Positions 23,156 to 30,094 of a DNA stretch of 35,160 bases are shown here, in pieces (the first letter of the stretch is position 1; every line of letters begins with the position of its first letter). The notes below the pieces were generated by a model. It saw only the letters and a program-made list of their open reading frames with translations, was not told the DNA's origin and ran no database searches. Origin of the DNA: JAATGA01 sp047605605 (GTDB taxonomy: Bacteria; Pseudomonadota; Alphaproteobacteria; Rhodobacterales; Rhodobacteraceae); assembly GCA_047605605.1 (NCBI GenBank), contig JASGFG010000036.1, forward strand, positions 1-35,160. The letters run 5' to 3'. Made by a program: the position numbers and the translations under genes.

Positions 23156-24159
23156 CAGTGATACCCCTCGTCCGGGTTCAGCTTGCCGCGGAACACCCAA
23201 TAGGCATAGCCGGTATAGCCCAGGATCAGCGGCACGCAGACCACCGCCCCCCACAGCAGAAAGCGCAGCGATGCCTCGGGTGCCGCGGCCTGATGGATCG
23301 ACAGGGCACCGGGCACGATATCGGGGTAAAAGCTGATCCCCAGCCCGACGAACGACAGCACGAACAGACCCAGGGCCGCCAGGAACGGCTGCAAGTCCTT
23401 TTCCCGCCGCAGCCCGTCCCATATCAGAACCGCGCATCCGGCCAGAAGCAGCGGGACAAGGGCGGAAAAGAACGCCGTCGGCCACTGGAACCAGCGGTCG
23501 AAATAATCGCGCCGGATGAAAGGCGTCCAGGCCGACACCACCCCGATCAGCGCCAATGTCCCGGCCCCCGCGGCCATGGCCACGCGCCGGGCATGGGTCT
23601 GCACCGGCCCTTCGGTCTTCAGATGCAGCCATGTCGCGCCAAGAAGCGCATAGCCCACCACCACCGCCAGCCCCGTGGTGATCGAGAATGCCGACAGCCA
23701 GTCCCACCAGCCGCCCGCATATTCGCGCCCCTCGACCCGGATGCCCTTGACCAGCGCGCCAAGCGCGATGCCCTGCATCAGCGCCGCCAGCGTGGACCCC
23801 AGCCAGAACCCGGTATCCCAGATCCGCGACCCCGCATGGGTGCGCCAGCGGAACTCGAAGGCCACGCCGCGAAAGATCAGCCCCAGCAGCATCAGGATGA
23901 TCGGCATGTAAAGCGCGGGCAGCACCGTGGCATAGGCCAGCGGAAACACCGCCATCAGCCCGCCGCCCCCAAGGATCAGCCAGGTTTCGTTCCCGTCCCA
24001 GACGGGGGCAATGGAATTGGTCATCAGGTCGCGGTCGTGGCGTTCGGGAAACAGCGGGAACAGGATGCCGATCCCAAGGTCGAACCCGTCCAGCACCACA
24101 TAGGCCAGCACCGCAAAGGCGATGATCCCGGCCCAGACCGTCGGCAGGTCAAAGTCCAT
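23155..24159 (-). CDS. cydB: Cytochrome bd-type quinol oxidase subunit II
   Basis: 334 residues of CydB/CioB with eight or nine helices. Typical segments are DLPTVWAGIIAFAVLAYVVL, DGFDLGIGILFPLF, PVWDGNETWLILGGGGLMA and FRGVAFEFRW. It pairs with CydA in the inner membrane to oxidise ubiquinol with oxygen. The ATG at 24159 is chosen over the GTG at 24162 because GGAGGGGAC lies six bases before it; it shares a base with the cydA stop (TGATG). Confidence 0.95.
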   Translation of the reverse strand: MDFDLPTVWAGIIAFAVLAYVVLDGFDLGIGILFPLFPERHDRDLMTNSIAPVWDGNETWLILGGGGLMAVFPLAYATVLPALYMPIILMLLGLIFRGVAFEFRWRTHAGSRIWDTGFWLGSTLAALMQGIALGALVKGIRVEGREYAGGWWDWLSAFSITTGLAVVVGYALLGATWLHLKTEGPVQTHARRVAMAAGAGTLALIGVVSAWTPFIRRDYFDRWFQWPTAFFSALVPLLLAGCAVLIWDGLRREKDLQPFLAALGLFVLSFVGLGISFYPDIVPGALSIHQAAAPEASLRFLLWGAVVCVPLILGYTGYAYWVFRGKLNPDEGYH

Positions 24160-25574
24160 CACGTCCCCTCCGCCATGTCGGCCGCCGGTCCGGGCGCGAC
24201 GCCCGCCGCGCGGACCGGCCCCTGTTCCAGTTCGTGGTCGTCACCGGCAGGCACCCGCGCCATCAGCCGCAGCAGATACCAGGTGCCCGCGCCGAAGACC
24301 GCGAAATAGACGATGACGAACGCCGTCAGCGAGGCCGCAACCGCAGGCGCCGCCACCGGCGACAGGCTGTCGGCGGTGCGCAGCAGGCCGTAGACCGTAA
24401 AGGGCTGGCGCCCCACCTCGGTCACATACCAGCCCGCCAGCACCGCGACGAAACCCGAAGGCCCCATCATCACCGCCGCCCGGTGCAGCCAGCGCATGTC
24501 GTAAAGCCGCCCCCTCCACCGCGCCCAGCCGGACCACAGCCCCAGCCCCAGCATCAGGAACCCGATCCCCACCATCACCCGGAACGCATAGAACGGGATG
24601 GCGACCGGCGGGCGATCCTGCGGGGCCCATTCCTTCAGGCCCTTCAGCTCTCCGTCCCAGCTGTGCGTCAGGATCAGCGAGCCGAGATGCGGGATTTCCA
24701 CCGCATAGCGCATGACCTCGTTCGCCTCGTCGGGAATGCCGAACAGGATCAGCGGCGCGCCCTTGTGGGTGTCGAAATGCCCCTCCATCGCGGCGATCTT
24801 GGCGGGCTGATGCTCCAGCGTGTTCAGCCCGTGCTGGTCGCCCGCAAGGATCTGGATCGGTGTCACGATCAGCGCCATCCACATCGCCATGGAAAACATG
24901 ATCCGCGCCTGACGGTTGGACCTGTCCTTCAGCAGATGCCACGCCCCCGCGCCCCCGACAGCAAAGGCCGTGGTCAGGAACGCCGCCAGCACCACATGCA
25001 CCAGCCGATAGGGAAAGGACGGGTTGAAGATGATCGCCCACCAGTCGACCGGGTGGAAGGTGCCGTCGGGCGCCAGCACATGGCCCTGCGGCGTGTGCAT
25101 CCAGCTGTTCGCCGCCAGAATCCATGTGGCCGAGGCCAGCGTGCCCACCGCCACCATCGCGACGGCGAACATGTGCAGCCCCTCGCCCACGCGCTTGCGG
25201 CCGAACAGCGCGATGCCCAGGAACCCGGCCTCCAGGAAAAAGGCGGTCAGCACCTCATACCCCATCAGCGGGCCGATCACCGCGCCGGCCTTGTCGGAAA
25301 ACACCGACCAGTTGGTGCCGAACTGATAGGACATGACGATGCCCGACACGACGCCCATCCCGAAGGTCACGGCAAAGATCGTCTTCCACCAGTCGAACAG
25401 CCGCAGATAGGCCGGGTCGCGCGTCCACAGCCACAGCGCGTTCAGCACCGCCATGAAACTGGCCGTGCCGATGGAAAAGGCCGGAAAGATGAAGTGGAAA
25501 GACACGGTAAAGGCGAACTGCACCCGTGCCAGCATGGCGGCATCGAGGCCCGATATGCTGAGATCCGCGAACAT
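24159..25574 (-). CDS. cydA: Cytochrome bd-type quinol oxidase subunit I (CIO type)
   Basis: 471 residues. The haem ligands are visible: His27 (VSFHFIFPAFSIG), His193 (YRLVHVVLAAFL) and Met334 (FRVMVGIGF). The Q-loop is short, as in the cyanide-insensitive oxidase (CioA) branch. The normally strict GRQPW motif reads GRQPF at 388-392 (Phe392). It oxidises quinol and reduces oxygen without proton pumping. The ATG at 25574 follows GGGGAATGCC. It heads the cydA-cydB-DUF2474 operon, and the upstream region has a CTTTTCC/GGAAAAG repeat. Confidence 0.94.
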   Translation of the reverse strand: MFADLSISGLDAAMLARVQFAFTVSFHFIFPAFSIGTASFMAVLNALWLWTRDPAYLRLFDWWKTIFAVTFGMGVVSGIVMSYQFGTNWSVFSDKAGAVIGPLMGYEVLTAFFLEAGFLGIALFGRKRVGEGLHMFAVAMVAVGTLASATWILAANSWMHTPQGHVLAPDGTFHPVDWWAIIFNPSFPYRLVHVVLAAFLTTAFAVGGAGAWHLLKDRSNRQARIMFSMAMWMALIVTPIQILAGDQHGLNTLEHQPAKIAAMEGHFDTHKGAPLILFGIPDEANEVMRYAVEIPHLGSLILTHSWDGELKGLKEWAPQDRPPVAIPFYAFRVMVGIGFLMLGLGLWSGWARWRGRLYDMRWLHRAAVMMGPSGFVAVLAGWYVTEVGRQPFTVYGLLRTADSLSPVAAPAVAASLTAFVIVYFAVFGAGTWYLLRLMARVPAGDDHELEQGPVRAAGVAPGPAADMAEGT

Positions 25575-25586
25575 GGCATTCCCCGG

Positions 25587-25605
25587 CTTTTCCTTGCCGG
25601 AAAAG
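25587..25605. promoter_or_regulatory. Inverted repeat and -10-like element upstream of cydA
   Basis: CTTTTCC (25587-25593) and GGAAAAG (25599-25605) form a 7-bp inverted repeat with a 5-base loop, 13-31 bases before the cydA start. A CATAAT sequence (minus strand, 25617-25622) lies just upstream and could be the -10 box. No FNR box is seen. Confidence 0.35.
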
Positions 25606-25719
25606 ATGTAGCACGGATTATGCGAATGTCGCGGCGTCCTTCCGCCGCGCGTCATGCCGCCGCTGCGACGCCTTGCCGCCTTCTGGCCTGTTGATCCCCG
25701 GGCCTGTTGCCCCCCGGCC

Positions 25720-26325
25720 TCAGCCCAGAATCGCCTTCACATATTGAACGGTCTCGTCATAGGGCGGCACGCCGTTGTAGTTCTCGACCGCCCCCGGCCC
25801 GGCGTTATAGGCCGCAAGGGCCAGGCGCCAGCTGCCGAAACGGGCGAACATCATGGCCAGATAGCGCGCGCCGCCTTCCAGGTTCTGATGCGGATCGTCG
25901 ATGTCGACCCCCAGCTTGGCCGCCGTGCCGGGCATCAGCTGCGCCAGCCCCTTGGCGCCCTTGTTGGACACCGCGCCGGGGTTCCAGCCCGATTCCCGCT
26001 GCACCAGCCGCAGGAACAGATCCTCGGGCACGCCATGCTTGCGCGCCACGGTCTTCGCATGTTCCAGATAGGCGCCGCGGTAATTTCCGGCATAGCGCGG
26101 CACGGCTTCGGCCGCCGCGCCGCCCTCTTTCCCCTTGGGGGTCAGGCGCACCGAGGCCTCGTACTGGCTGGACAGGCGGCCATCCAGCAGCTTCGTCTGC
26201 GACTTGAACAGGGCATTGCGGCTTTTGGACGATCCCGAAAGCACCAGAGCCTCGGCCGCGGCCGGTTGCGCGCCCGAAAGCGCCAGTCCGATGGCCATGC
26301 CGGCCGTCAGAAGATGGCGGACCAT
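25720..26325 (-). CDS. Lytic transglycosylase (SLT domain)
   Basis: 201 residues. A signal peptide (HLLTAGMAIGLALSGAQPAA, cleavage near AAA-EA) is followed by a variable linker. The SLT domain begins at about residue 85: catalytic Glu111 in VQRESGWNPGAVS, GAKGLAQLMPGTA and AAYNAGPGAVENY. It cleaves murein to 1,6-anhydro products in the periplasm. The ATG at 26325 follows AAGGGGCAGGG. It is a stand-alone gene, divergent from ssb across 184 bases. Confidence 0.92.
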   Translation of the reverse strand: MVRHLLTAGMAIGLALSGAQPAAAEALVLSGSSKSRNALFKSQTKLLDGRLSSQYEASVRLTPKGKEGGAAAEAVPRYAGNYRGAYLEHAKTVARKHGVPEDLFLRLVQRESGWNPGAVSNKGAKGLAQLMPGTAAKLGVDIDDPHQNLEGGARYLAMMFARFGSWRLALAAYNAGPGAVENYNGVPPYDETVQYVKAILG

Positions 26326-26354
26326 TCCCTGCCCCTTCACTGTCCCGGCGGCGA

Positions 26355-26457
26355 CTATAACGGAAAAATCCGGCATTTCCAGCCGTTCGCCGCCCGTCCT
26401 TGCCCCATCCATCGGCAAGGCTTCGCCGATTGCGGCTGGACCGGGGTGCCGTTATAG
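26355..26457. promoter_or_regulatory. Mirrored -10 elements between lytic transglycosylase and ssb
   Basis: CTATAACGG (26355-26363) and CCGTTATAG (26449-26457) are exact 9-base inverted copies, one facing each gene. Read as -10 boxes (TTATAG), each has a candidate -35 at 16 bases: TTGCGG (26430-26435) toward ssb and CTGGAA (minus, 26377-26382) toward the transglycosylase. No GTTC-N7-GTTC LexA box was found. Confidence 0.35.
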
Positions 26458-26509
26458 CCTTCTTAACCAGAAACCGGCGAGGCTGCCGGAACGACGCACA
26501 GGGGGAATC

Positions 26510-27064
26510 ATGGCGGGTTCGGTCAACAAGGTTATTCTCATCGGCAACCTCGGCCGCGACCCCGAGGTGCGCAGCTTCCAGAACGGCGGCAAGGTGGTGA
26601 ACCTGCGCATCGCCACGTCCGAGACGTGGCGCGACCGCACCTCGGGCGAGCGGAAAGAGCGGACGGAGTGGCATACGGTCGCCATCTACAATGAAAACCT
26701 TGCCCGCATTGCCGAGCAATATCTGCGCAAGGGCTCGACCGTCTATATCGAGGGTGCGCTGGAAACCCGCAAATGGCAGGACCAGTCCGGCCAGGACCGC
26801 TATTCGACCGAGGTGGTGCTGCGCCAGTTCCGGGGCGAGTTGACTCTTCTGGGCGGCCGCGGCGAAGGCGGTGGCGGCAGCTTTGACGACCGCGGCGGTG
26901 ACGACGGCTATTCCGGCGGCGGCTCCTCGGGCGGGTATTCCGGCGGCAGTTCGTCCGGCGGCGGTTATGGCGGCGGACGTTCGGGCGGATCGTCGGGCGG
27001 CGGCTTTGGCGGCGGCCAGGGCGGCGGCGGCCGGTCCGACATGGATGACGAAATCCCGTTCTGA
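26510..27064 (+). CDS. ssb: Single-stranded DNA-binding protein
   Basis: 184 residues. The OB fold covers about 1-110 (MAGSVNKVILIGNLGRDPEV at the start; RTEWHTVAIYNENLA; YLRKGSTVYIEGALETRKWQ). A Gly/Ser-rich linker follows (about 118-175), and the acidic tip MDDEIPF recruits repair and replication partners. GGGGGAATC precedes the ATG. The last part of the gene is duplicated in frame 108 bases downstream. Confidence 0.97.
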   Translation: MAGSVNKVILIGNLGRDPEVRSFQNGGKVVNLRIATSETWRDRTSGERKERTEWHTVAIYNENLARIAEQYLRKGSTVYIEGALETRKWQDQSGQDRYSTEVVLRQFRGELTLLGGRGEGGGGSFDDRGGDDGYSGGGSSGGYSGGSSSGGGYGGGRSGGSSGGGFGGGQGGGGRSDMDDEIPF

Positions 27065-27217
27065 ACGGGGGCGAGGGCCGGCCCGTCGTCACGGCGCCTT
27101 GCTGCGGTGGGCGGGCGGCCTTTCCTTCATGGCGGCGGCCGGTCCGAAATGGACGACGAAATCCCGTTCTGAACTGGAGCGAGGGCCGGCCCGTCGTCGC
27201 GGCGCCTCGCCGCGGCG
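27023..27217 (+). repeat. Tandem duplication of the ssb 3' end
   Basis: About 87 bases at 27023-27109, covering the end of ssb and its trailer, recur at 27131-27217 with roughly eight mismatches (period 108 = 36 codons). The second copy still reads GGGRSEMDDEIPF then stop, in the ssb frame. The changes in the coded part are synonymous (GAT to GAC) or conservative (Asp to Glu). Confidence 0.8.
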
Positions 27218-27790
27218 GAGCAGAGCTCTTGGGGATGTTGCGGCGTGCCTGCCGCCTCGACGGCCTGATGCGGTCCCTTGTTTCCAACTGACAGCGAAGA
27301 TCCGCATGGACCGGAAACCGGGGGCACCGACAACCACCCCGCCTTCTCGGCTCGTGGCCATGGCTCCCCAGCCCATCTCTGCCCCAGCCGAACCGCTTTC
27401 ATCCGCCTCGTTGTTACCCACTTCAGCAGCGATCCCGACCGCAGTCTTGCGTCCTCCGCCAATCGCCGCCTCGGTCCGGGCCGGCCCTCTCCACCTCGCC
27501 GCGCCCCGTTCCCGCGCCAAGTTCGACCGCTGCCAGGCCACTCCTCGCCGTAAAGCCCCTCCGGCGCAAGCCGGACCGCCCGTGCAGATTGAGGCTGTTT
27601 TCCCTCACCTCTTCCCTGAAACCGTGCCTGGGCCAGGCCGGACCCTGCTTTGCCCTCCCCTCAGCCCCTCTCGCTGCGGGCCTCCCCCTTGCCCCACCCG
27701 AACCGCCCTCGCCCAAGCCCGTGCAAGGCCCCGCCCCCTTCGCCGCCATAGCGCAAGGCCGCCTTGGCTCTGGACCTCGGGCGGCGGGAT
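27218..27790. other. Gene-free C-rich stretch
   Basis: About 570 bases with no supported gene. Frames are open on both strands, but none has a ribosome site with family-like sequence. From about 27590 to 27750 the plus strand is markedly richer in C than G. It may be non-coding spacer or a decayed gene. Confidence 0.5.
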
Positions 27791-27795
27791 TCCTA

Positions 27796-27801
27796 TATAA
27801 T
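27796..27801 (+). promoter_or_regulatory. Consensus -10 box for the DUF59 gene
   Basis: A perfect TATAAT lies 25 bases before the ATG at 27827. No good -35 is found at 16-18 bases (TTGGCT at 27764 is too far), so an activator may be involved. Confidence 0.45.
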
Positions 27802-27826
27802 CTCTCAACAAACGCCGCAGGACATC

Positions 27827-28189
27827 ATGACCGACCACCCGGACCAGATCGAGGGCGCCCCCCTCATCAAACCCTCGACGACCGAGCATCCGCTGTATGA
27901 CAGCGTGGTCGATGCCTGCCGCACGGTGTTCGACCCCGAGATTCCGGTGAACATCTTCGATCTGGGGCTGGTCTATACCATCACCATCTCGGACGAGAGC
28001 GAGGTCGACATCCTGATGACGCTGACCGCCCCCGGCTGTCCCGTGGCGGGCGAAATGCCCGGCTGGGTGACCGACGCGGTAGAGGCGCTGCCCGGCGTCA
28101 AGCAGGTGGATGTGAAGATGGTCTTCGATCCGCCCTGGGGGATGGAAATGATGTCCGACGAGGCCCGGCTGGAACTGGGCTTCATGTAA
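27827..28189 (+). CDS. DUF59/MIP18 Fe-S cluster assembly protein (SufT-like)
   Basis: 120 residues of the MIP18/PaaD/SufT family: FDPEIPVNIFDLGLVYTITI, MTLTAPGCPVAGEMPGWV with the conserved Cys, and VDVKMVFDPPWGMEMMSDEA. Members help mature Fe-S proteins; in Rhodobacterales the gene usually sits at the end of a suf operon. Here it has its own TATAAT and is followed 8 bases after the stop by a strong terminator. The A-type carrier that would be its expected neighbour lies 1.5 kb further on, beyond the SatD-DUF3307 pair. Confidence 0.88.
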   Translation: MTDHPDQIEGAPLIKPSTTEHPLYDSVVDACRTVFDPEIPVNIFDLGLVYTITISDESEVDILMTLTAPGCPVAGEMPGWVTDAVEALPGVKQVDVKMVFDPPWGMEMMSDEARLELGFM

Positions 28190-28197
28190 AGCCCAAG

Positions 28198-28227
28198 GGC
28201 TTGCATTGTCGAAATGCAAGCCTTTTT
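28198..28227 (+). terminator. Rho-independent terminator after the DUF59 gene
   Basis: GGCTTGCATT (28198-28207), loop GTCGA, AATGCAAGCC (28213-28222), then TTTTT (28223-28227). A perfect 10-bp stem with a T-tract. The stem contains the CTTGC/GCAAG half-sites that recur upstream of satD. Confidence 0.85.
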
Positions 28228-28291
28228 CATTGCCCAGAGACAAGGCAAGCGATCAGACTTGCTTTTTACGAAAGCAAGCCTTATGACTTGC
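28200..28291. promoter_or_regulatory. Array of six CTTGC/GCAAG half-sites upstream of the SatD gene
   Basis: Half-sites: CTTGC 28200-28204, GCAAG 28216-28220, GCAAG 28245-28249, CTTGC 28258-28262, GCAAG 28274-28278, CTTGC 28287-28291. Two pairs are CTTGC-N11-GCAAG and two are GCAAG-N8-CTTGC, with identical spacings. A possible promoter, TTGCTT (28259-28264) with a 16-base gap to TTATGA (28281-28286), is embedded. It would start transcription near the ATG at 28294. Confidence 0.6.
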
Positions 28292-28293
28292 CC

Positions 28294-28923
28294 ATGGCCC
28301 CTACGATTGCCGTCCTGACCGGAGATCTGATCGCCTCGACCGCCGCCCTGCCCCGGCAGGTCGATCAGACGATGCGGCTTCTGTCCCGCGCGGCGGTGGA
28401 GATCGGCGGCGATACGGCCTTCACCCGCTTTCGCGGCGATGGCTGGCAGCTGATCCTGACCGAGCCGGGCCGCTGTCTCTGGGCCTGCCTTTACCTTCTG
28501 GCGACCTTGCGGGCGGGCGGGGGGCTGGCGACGCGCATCGCGGTCGGCATAGGCGAGGAATATCCGACCGACCGGACCGACCTGTCCACAGCCATCGGCC
28601 CGGCCTTCACCGCCTCGGGCCGGGGGCTGGAGGATATGCGGCGCGACGAGACCCTGACGATTCACGGCAGTGGCGTCGATGGCTTTCAGAAGCAATGCTT
28701 CGCCTTCGCCGCCGATTATGCCGCACGATGGTCGCCGCAGCAGGCGCAGGCAATGGCGATGGCGCTTTCGCCCGACCTCCCGACGCAGGACGAAATCGCC
28801 AGCCAGCTGGGCATCAGCCGCCAGGCCGTGGGGCTGCGGCTGAAGGCGGCGGGCCATCGTTTGCTGGCGGCGGCGGATCTTGCCTTTCGGACCGGATATG
28901 CCAAGGCTGGCGCGAATGACTGA
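28294..28923 (+). CDS. SatD-family protein: cyclase-like domain plus helix-turn-helix
   Basis: 209 residues. The N-terminal ~140 carry TGDLIAST (Asp11), RFRGDGWQLIL (Asp49) and ATRIAVGIGEEY, in the order and spacing seen in class III nucleotide cyclase folds. The C-terminus has a helix-turn-helix, QDEIASQLGISRQAVGLRL (about 165-185). The match to the SatD family is from overall pattern. No ribosome site precedes the ATG at 28294, and a promoter-like sequence ends 7 bases before it, so the mRNA may be leaderless. Six repeated half-sites lie upstream, probably its own operator. The stop overlaps the DUF3307 gene by 8 bases, so the two form a unit. Any enzymatic activity is inference. Confidence 0.75.
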   Translation: MAPTIAVLTGDLIASTAALPRQVDQTMRLLSRAAVEIGGDTAFTRFRGDGWQLILTEPGRCLWACLYLLATLRAGGGLATRIAVGIGEEYPTDRTDLSTAIGPAFTASGRGLEDMRRDETLTIHGSGVDGFQKQCFAFAADYAARWSPQQAQAMAMALSPDLPTQDEIASQLGISRQAVGLRLKAAGHRLLAAADLAFRTGYAKAGAND

Positions 28924-29647
28924 AACCTTCGCCGCCCTTCTCCTTGCGCATGTGCTGGCCGATTTCCTGTTCCAGACCGGCTGGATGGTCGCCAACAAGC
29001 GCCGCCCGCTGGCCCTGGGCGCGCATGGCGGCGTGGTGCTGGCGACCGCCATCGCCGCGACCGGCAGCCTGCATCCGGCGCTGCTGATCCTGACGCTGAC
29101 GCATCTGGCCATCGACGCGGTAAAGACCTTTGCGCTGCGCCGCGGCCTCTGGCCGTTTCTGGCCGATCAGGCGGCGCATCTGGCGGTGCTGGCCGGGGTG
29201 GCGGCGTGGGTGCCGGGCCTCTGGGCAGGCGGGCTGTGGTCCGGCGTGTCGAACCTGCCCGCGCTGATGGCCATCGCGGCGGGGGCATTGCTGGCCACCC
29301 GCGCCGGCGGCTTTGCCATCGGCCTGCTGATGGAGCCCTGGGCGGCCGAACTGATGCGCAAGCCCGGCCATTCGCCGGGCCTGCTGAACGGCGGGCTGGT
29401 CATCGGCCATCTGGAGCGCGGGCTGATCTTCCTTCTGGTGCTGACCGGCCAGACCGAGGGCATCGGATTCCTGATCGCGGCCAAGTCGGTGCTGCGGTTC
29501 GGCACGGTGGGCGACGACCGCGCGGTCAGCGAATATGTCATCATCGGCACGCTGGCGAGCTTTGGCTGGGCCATTGCCGCGTCCTTTCTGACGGTTGCGT
29601 TGCTGACGCATCTGCCGCCGCTTGGAATCCCCGACCTTTCGCCCTAA
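28916..29647 (+). CDS. DUF3307 polytopic membrane protein
   Basis: 243 residues with about six or seven membrane helices. Polar motifs within them are His12 and Asp16 (AHVLADFLFQT), His63 and Asp67 (THLAIDAVK), Asp84 and His88 (ADQAAHLA) and later IGHLERGLIF. The first two match the DUF3307 family as I know it. The paired H-x3-D motifs could bind a metal in the membrane, as in YdjM-like membrane hydrolases; this is inference. The ATG at 28916 lies inside the end of the SatD gene. The function is unknown; SatD is the likely regulator or partner. Confidence 0.8.
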   Translation: MTETFAALLLAHVLADFLFQTGWMVANKRRPLALGAHGGVVLATAIAATGSLHPALLILTLTHLAIDAVKTFALRRGLWPFLADQAAHLAVLAGVAAWVPGLWAGGLWSGVSNLPALMAIAAGALLATRAGGFAIGLLMEPWAAELMRKPGHSPGLLNGGLVIGHLERGLIFLLVLTGQTEGIGFLIAAKSVLRFGTVGDDRAVSEYVIIGTLASFGWAIAASFLTVALLTHLPPLGIPDLSP

Positions 29648-29650
29648 ATT
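29622..29650 (+). promoter_or_regulatory. Candidate promoter for the A-type Fe-S carrier gene
   Basis: TTGGAA (29622-29627) and TAAATT (29645-29650) are 17 bases apart and end 24 bases before the ATG at 29675; each matches the sigma-70 consensus at 4 of 6 positions. It would free the carrier gene from the upstream SatD module. Confidence 0.35.
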
Positions 29651-29674
29651 ATGCGCCGAAGAAGGAGCTTTCCG

Positions 29675-30034
29675 ATGTTCGGCATCCCCGGCAAACAGGC
29701 TGTCACCATGACCCCGGCCGCAGCGAAGCAGATCTCGCGGCTGATGACCAGGCAAGGCTCGGCCGGCCTTCGCATCGGCATCAAGAAGGGCGGCTGTGCG
29801 GGCATGGAATATACGATGGACTATGTGTCCGACGTGAACCCCATGGACGAGGTGGTGGAACAGGACGGCGCGCGAGTGATGATCGCGCCCATGGCGCAGA
29901 TGTTCCTGTTCGGCACCCAGATCGACTATGAGACCTCGCTGCTGGAATCGGGGTTCAAGTTCAACAACCCCAATGTCGCCGAAGCCTGCGGCTGCGGCGA
30001 GTCGATCAAGTTCAAGGACATGCCGGGGGGCTGA
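29675..30034 (+). CDS. A-type iron-sulfur carrier protein (HesB/IscA/SufA)
   Basis: 119 residues. The three conserved cysteines are Cys41 (KKGGCAGMEY), Cys105 and Cys107 (EACGCGESIKF). A-type carriers hold and deliver Fe-S clusters or iron in the cytoplasm. AAGGAG precedes the ATG at 29675, so the in-frame codons from 29651 are not used. It lies 27 bases after the DUF3307 stop and ends before a bidirectional hairpin. The assignment to SufA rather than IscA or ErpA is left open. Confidence 0.92.
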   Translation: MFGIPGKQAVTMTPAAAKQISRLMTRQGSAGLRIGIKKGGCAGMEYTMDYVSDVNPMDEVVEQDGARVMIAPMAQMFLFGTQIDYETSLLESGFKFNNPNVAEACGCGESIKFKDMPGG

Positions 30035-30058
30035 GGCCCCCGCCTTTCCCGTGGATGC

Positions 30059-30085
30059 AGGACGCGCCCGGAAAGGGCGCGTCCT
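30059..30085. terminator. Bidirectional terminator hairpin
   Basis: AGGACGCGCCC (30059-30069), loop GGAAA, GGGCGCGTCCT (30075-30085): a perfect 11-bp stem in the 60-base space between convergent genes. T-rich tails are lacking. Confidence 0.65.
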
Positions 30086-30094
30086 CGATCATGC

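Noticed and set aside
25680..25719. FNR-type box (TTGAT) upstream of cydA
   Set aside because: TTGATCCCCGGGCC lacks the matching ATCAA half.
27089..27749. Several open frames on both strands in the ssb-DUF59 gap
   Set aside because: Compositionally random, no ribosome sites, overlapping the ssb tail duplication.
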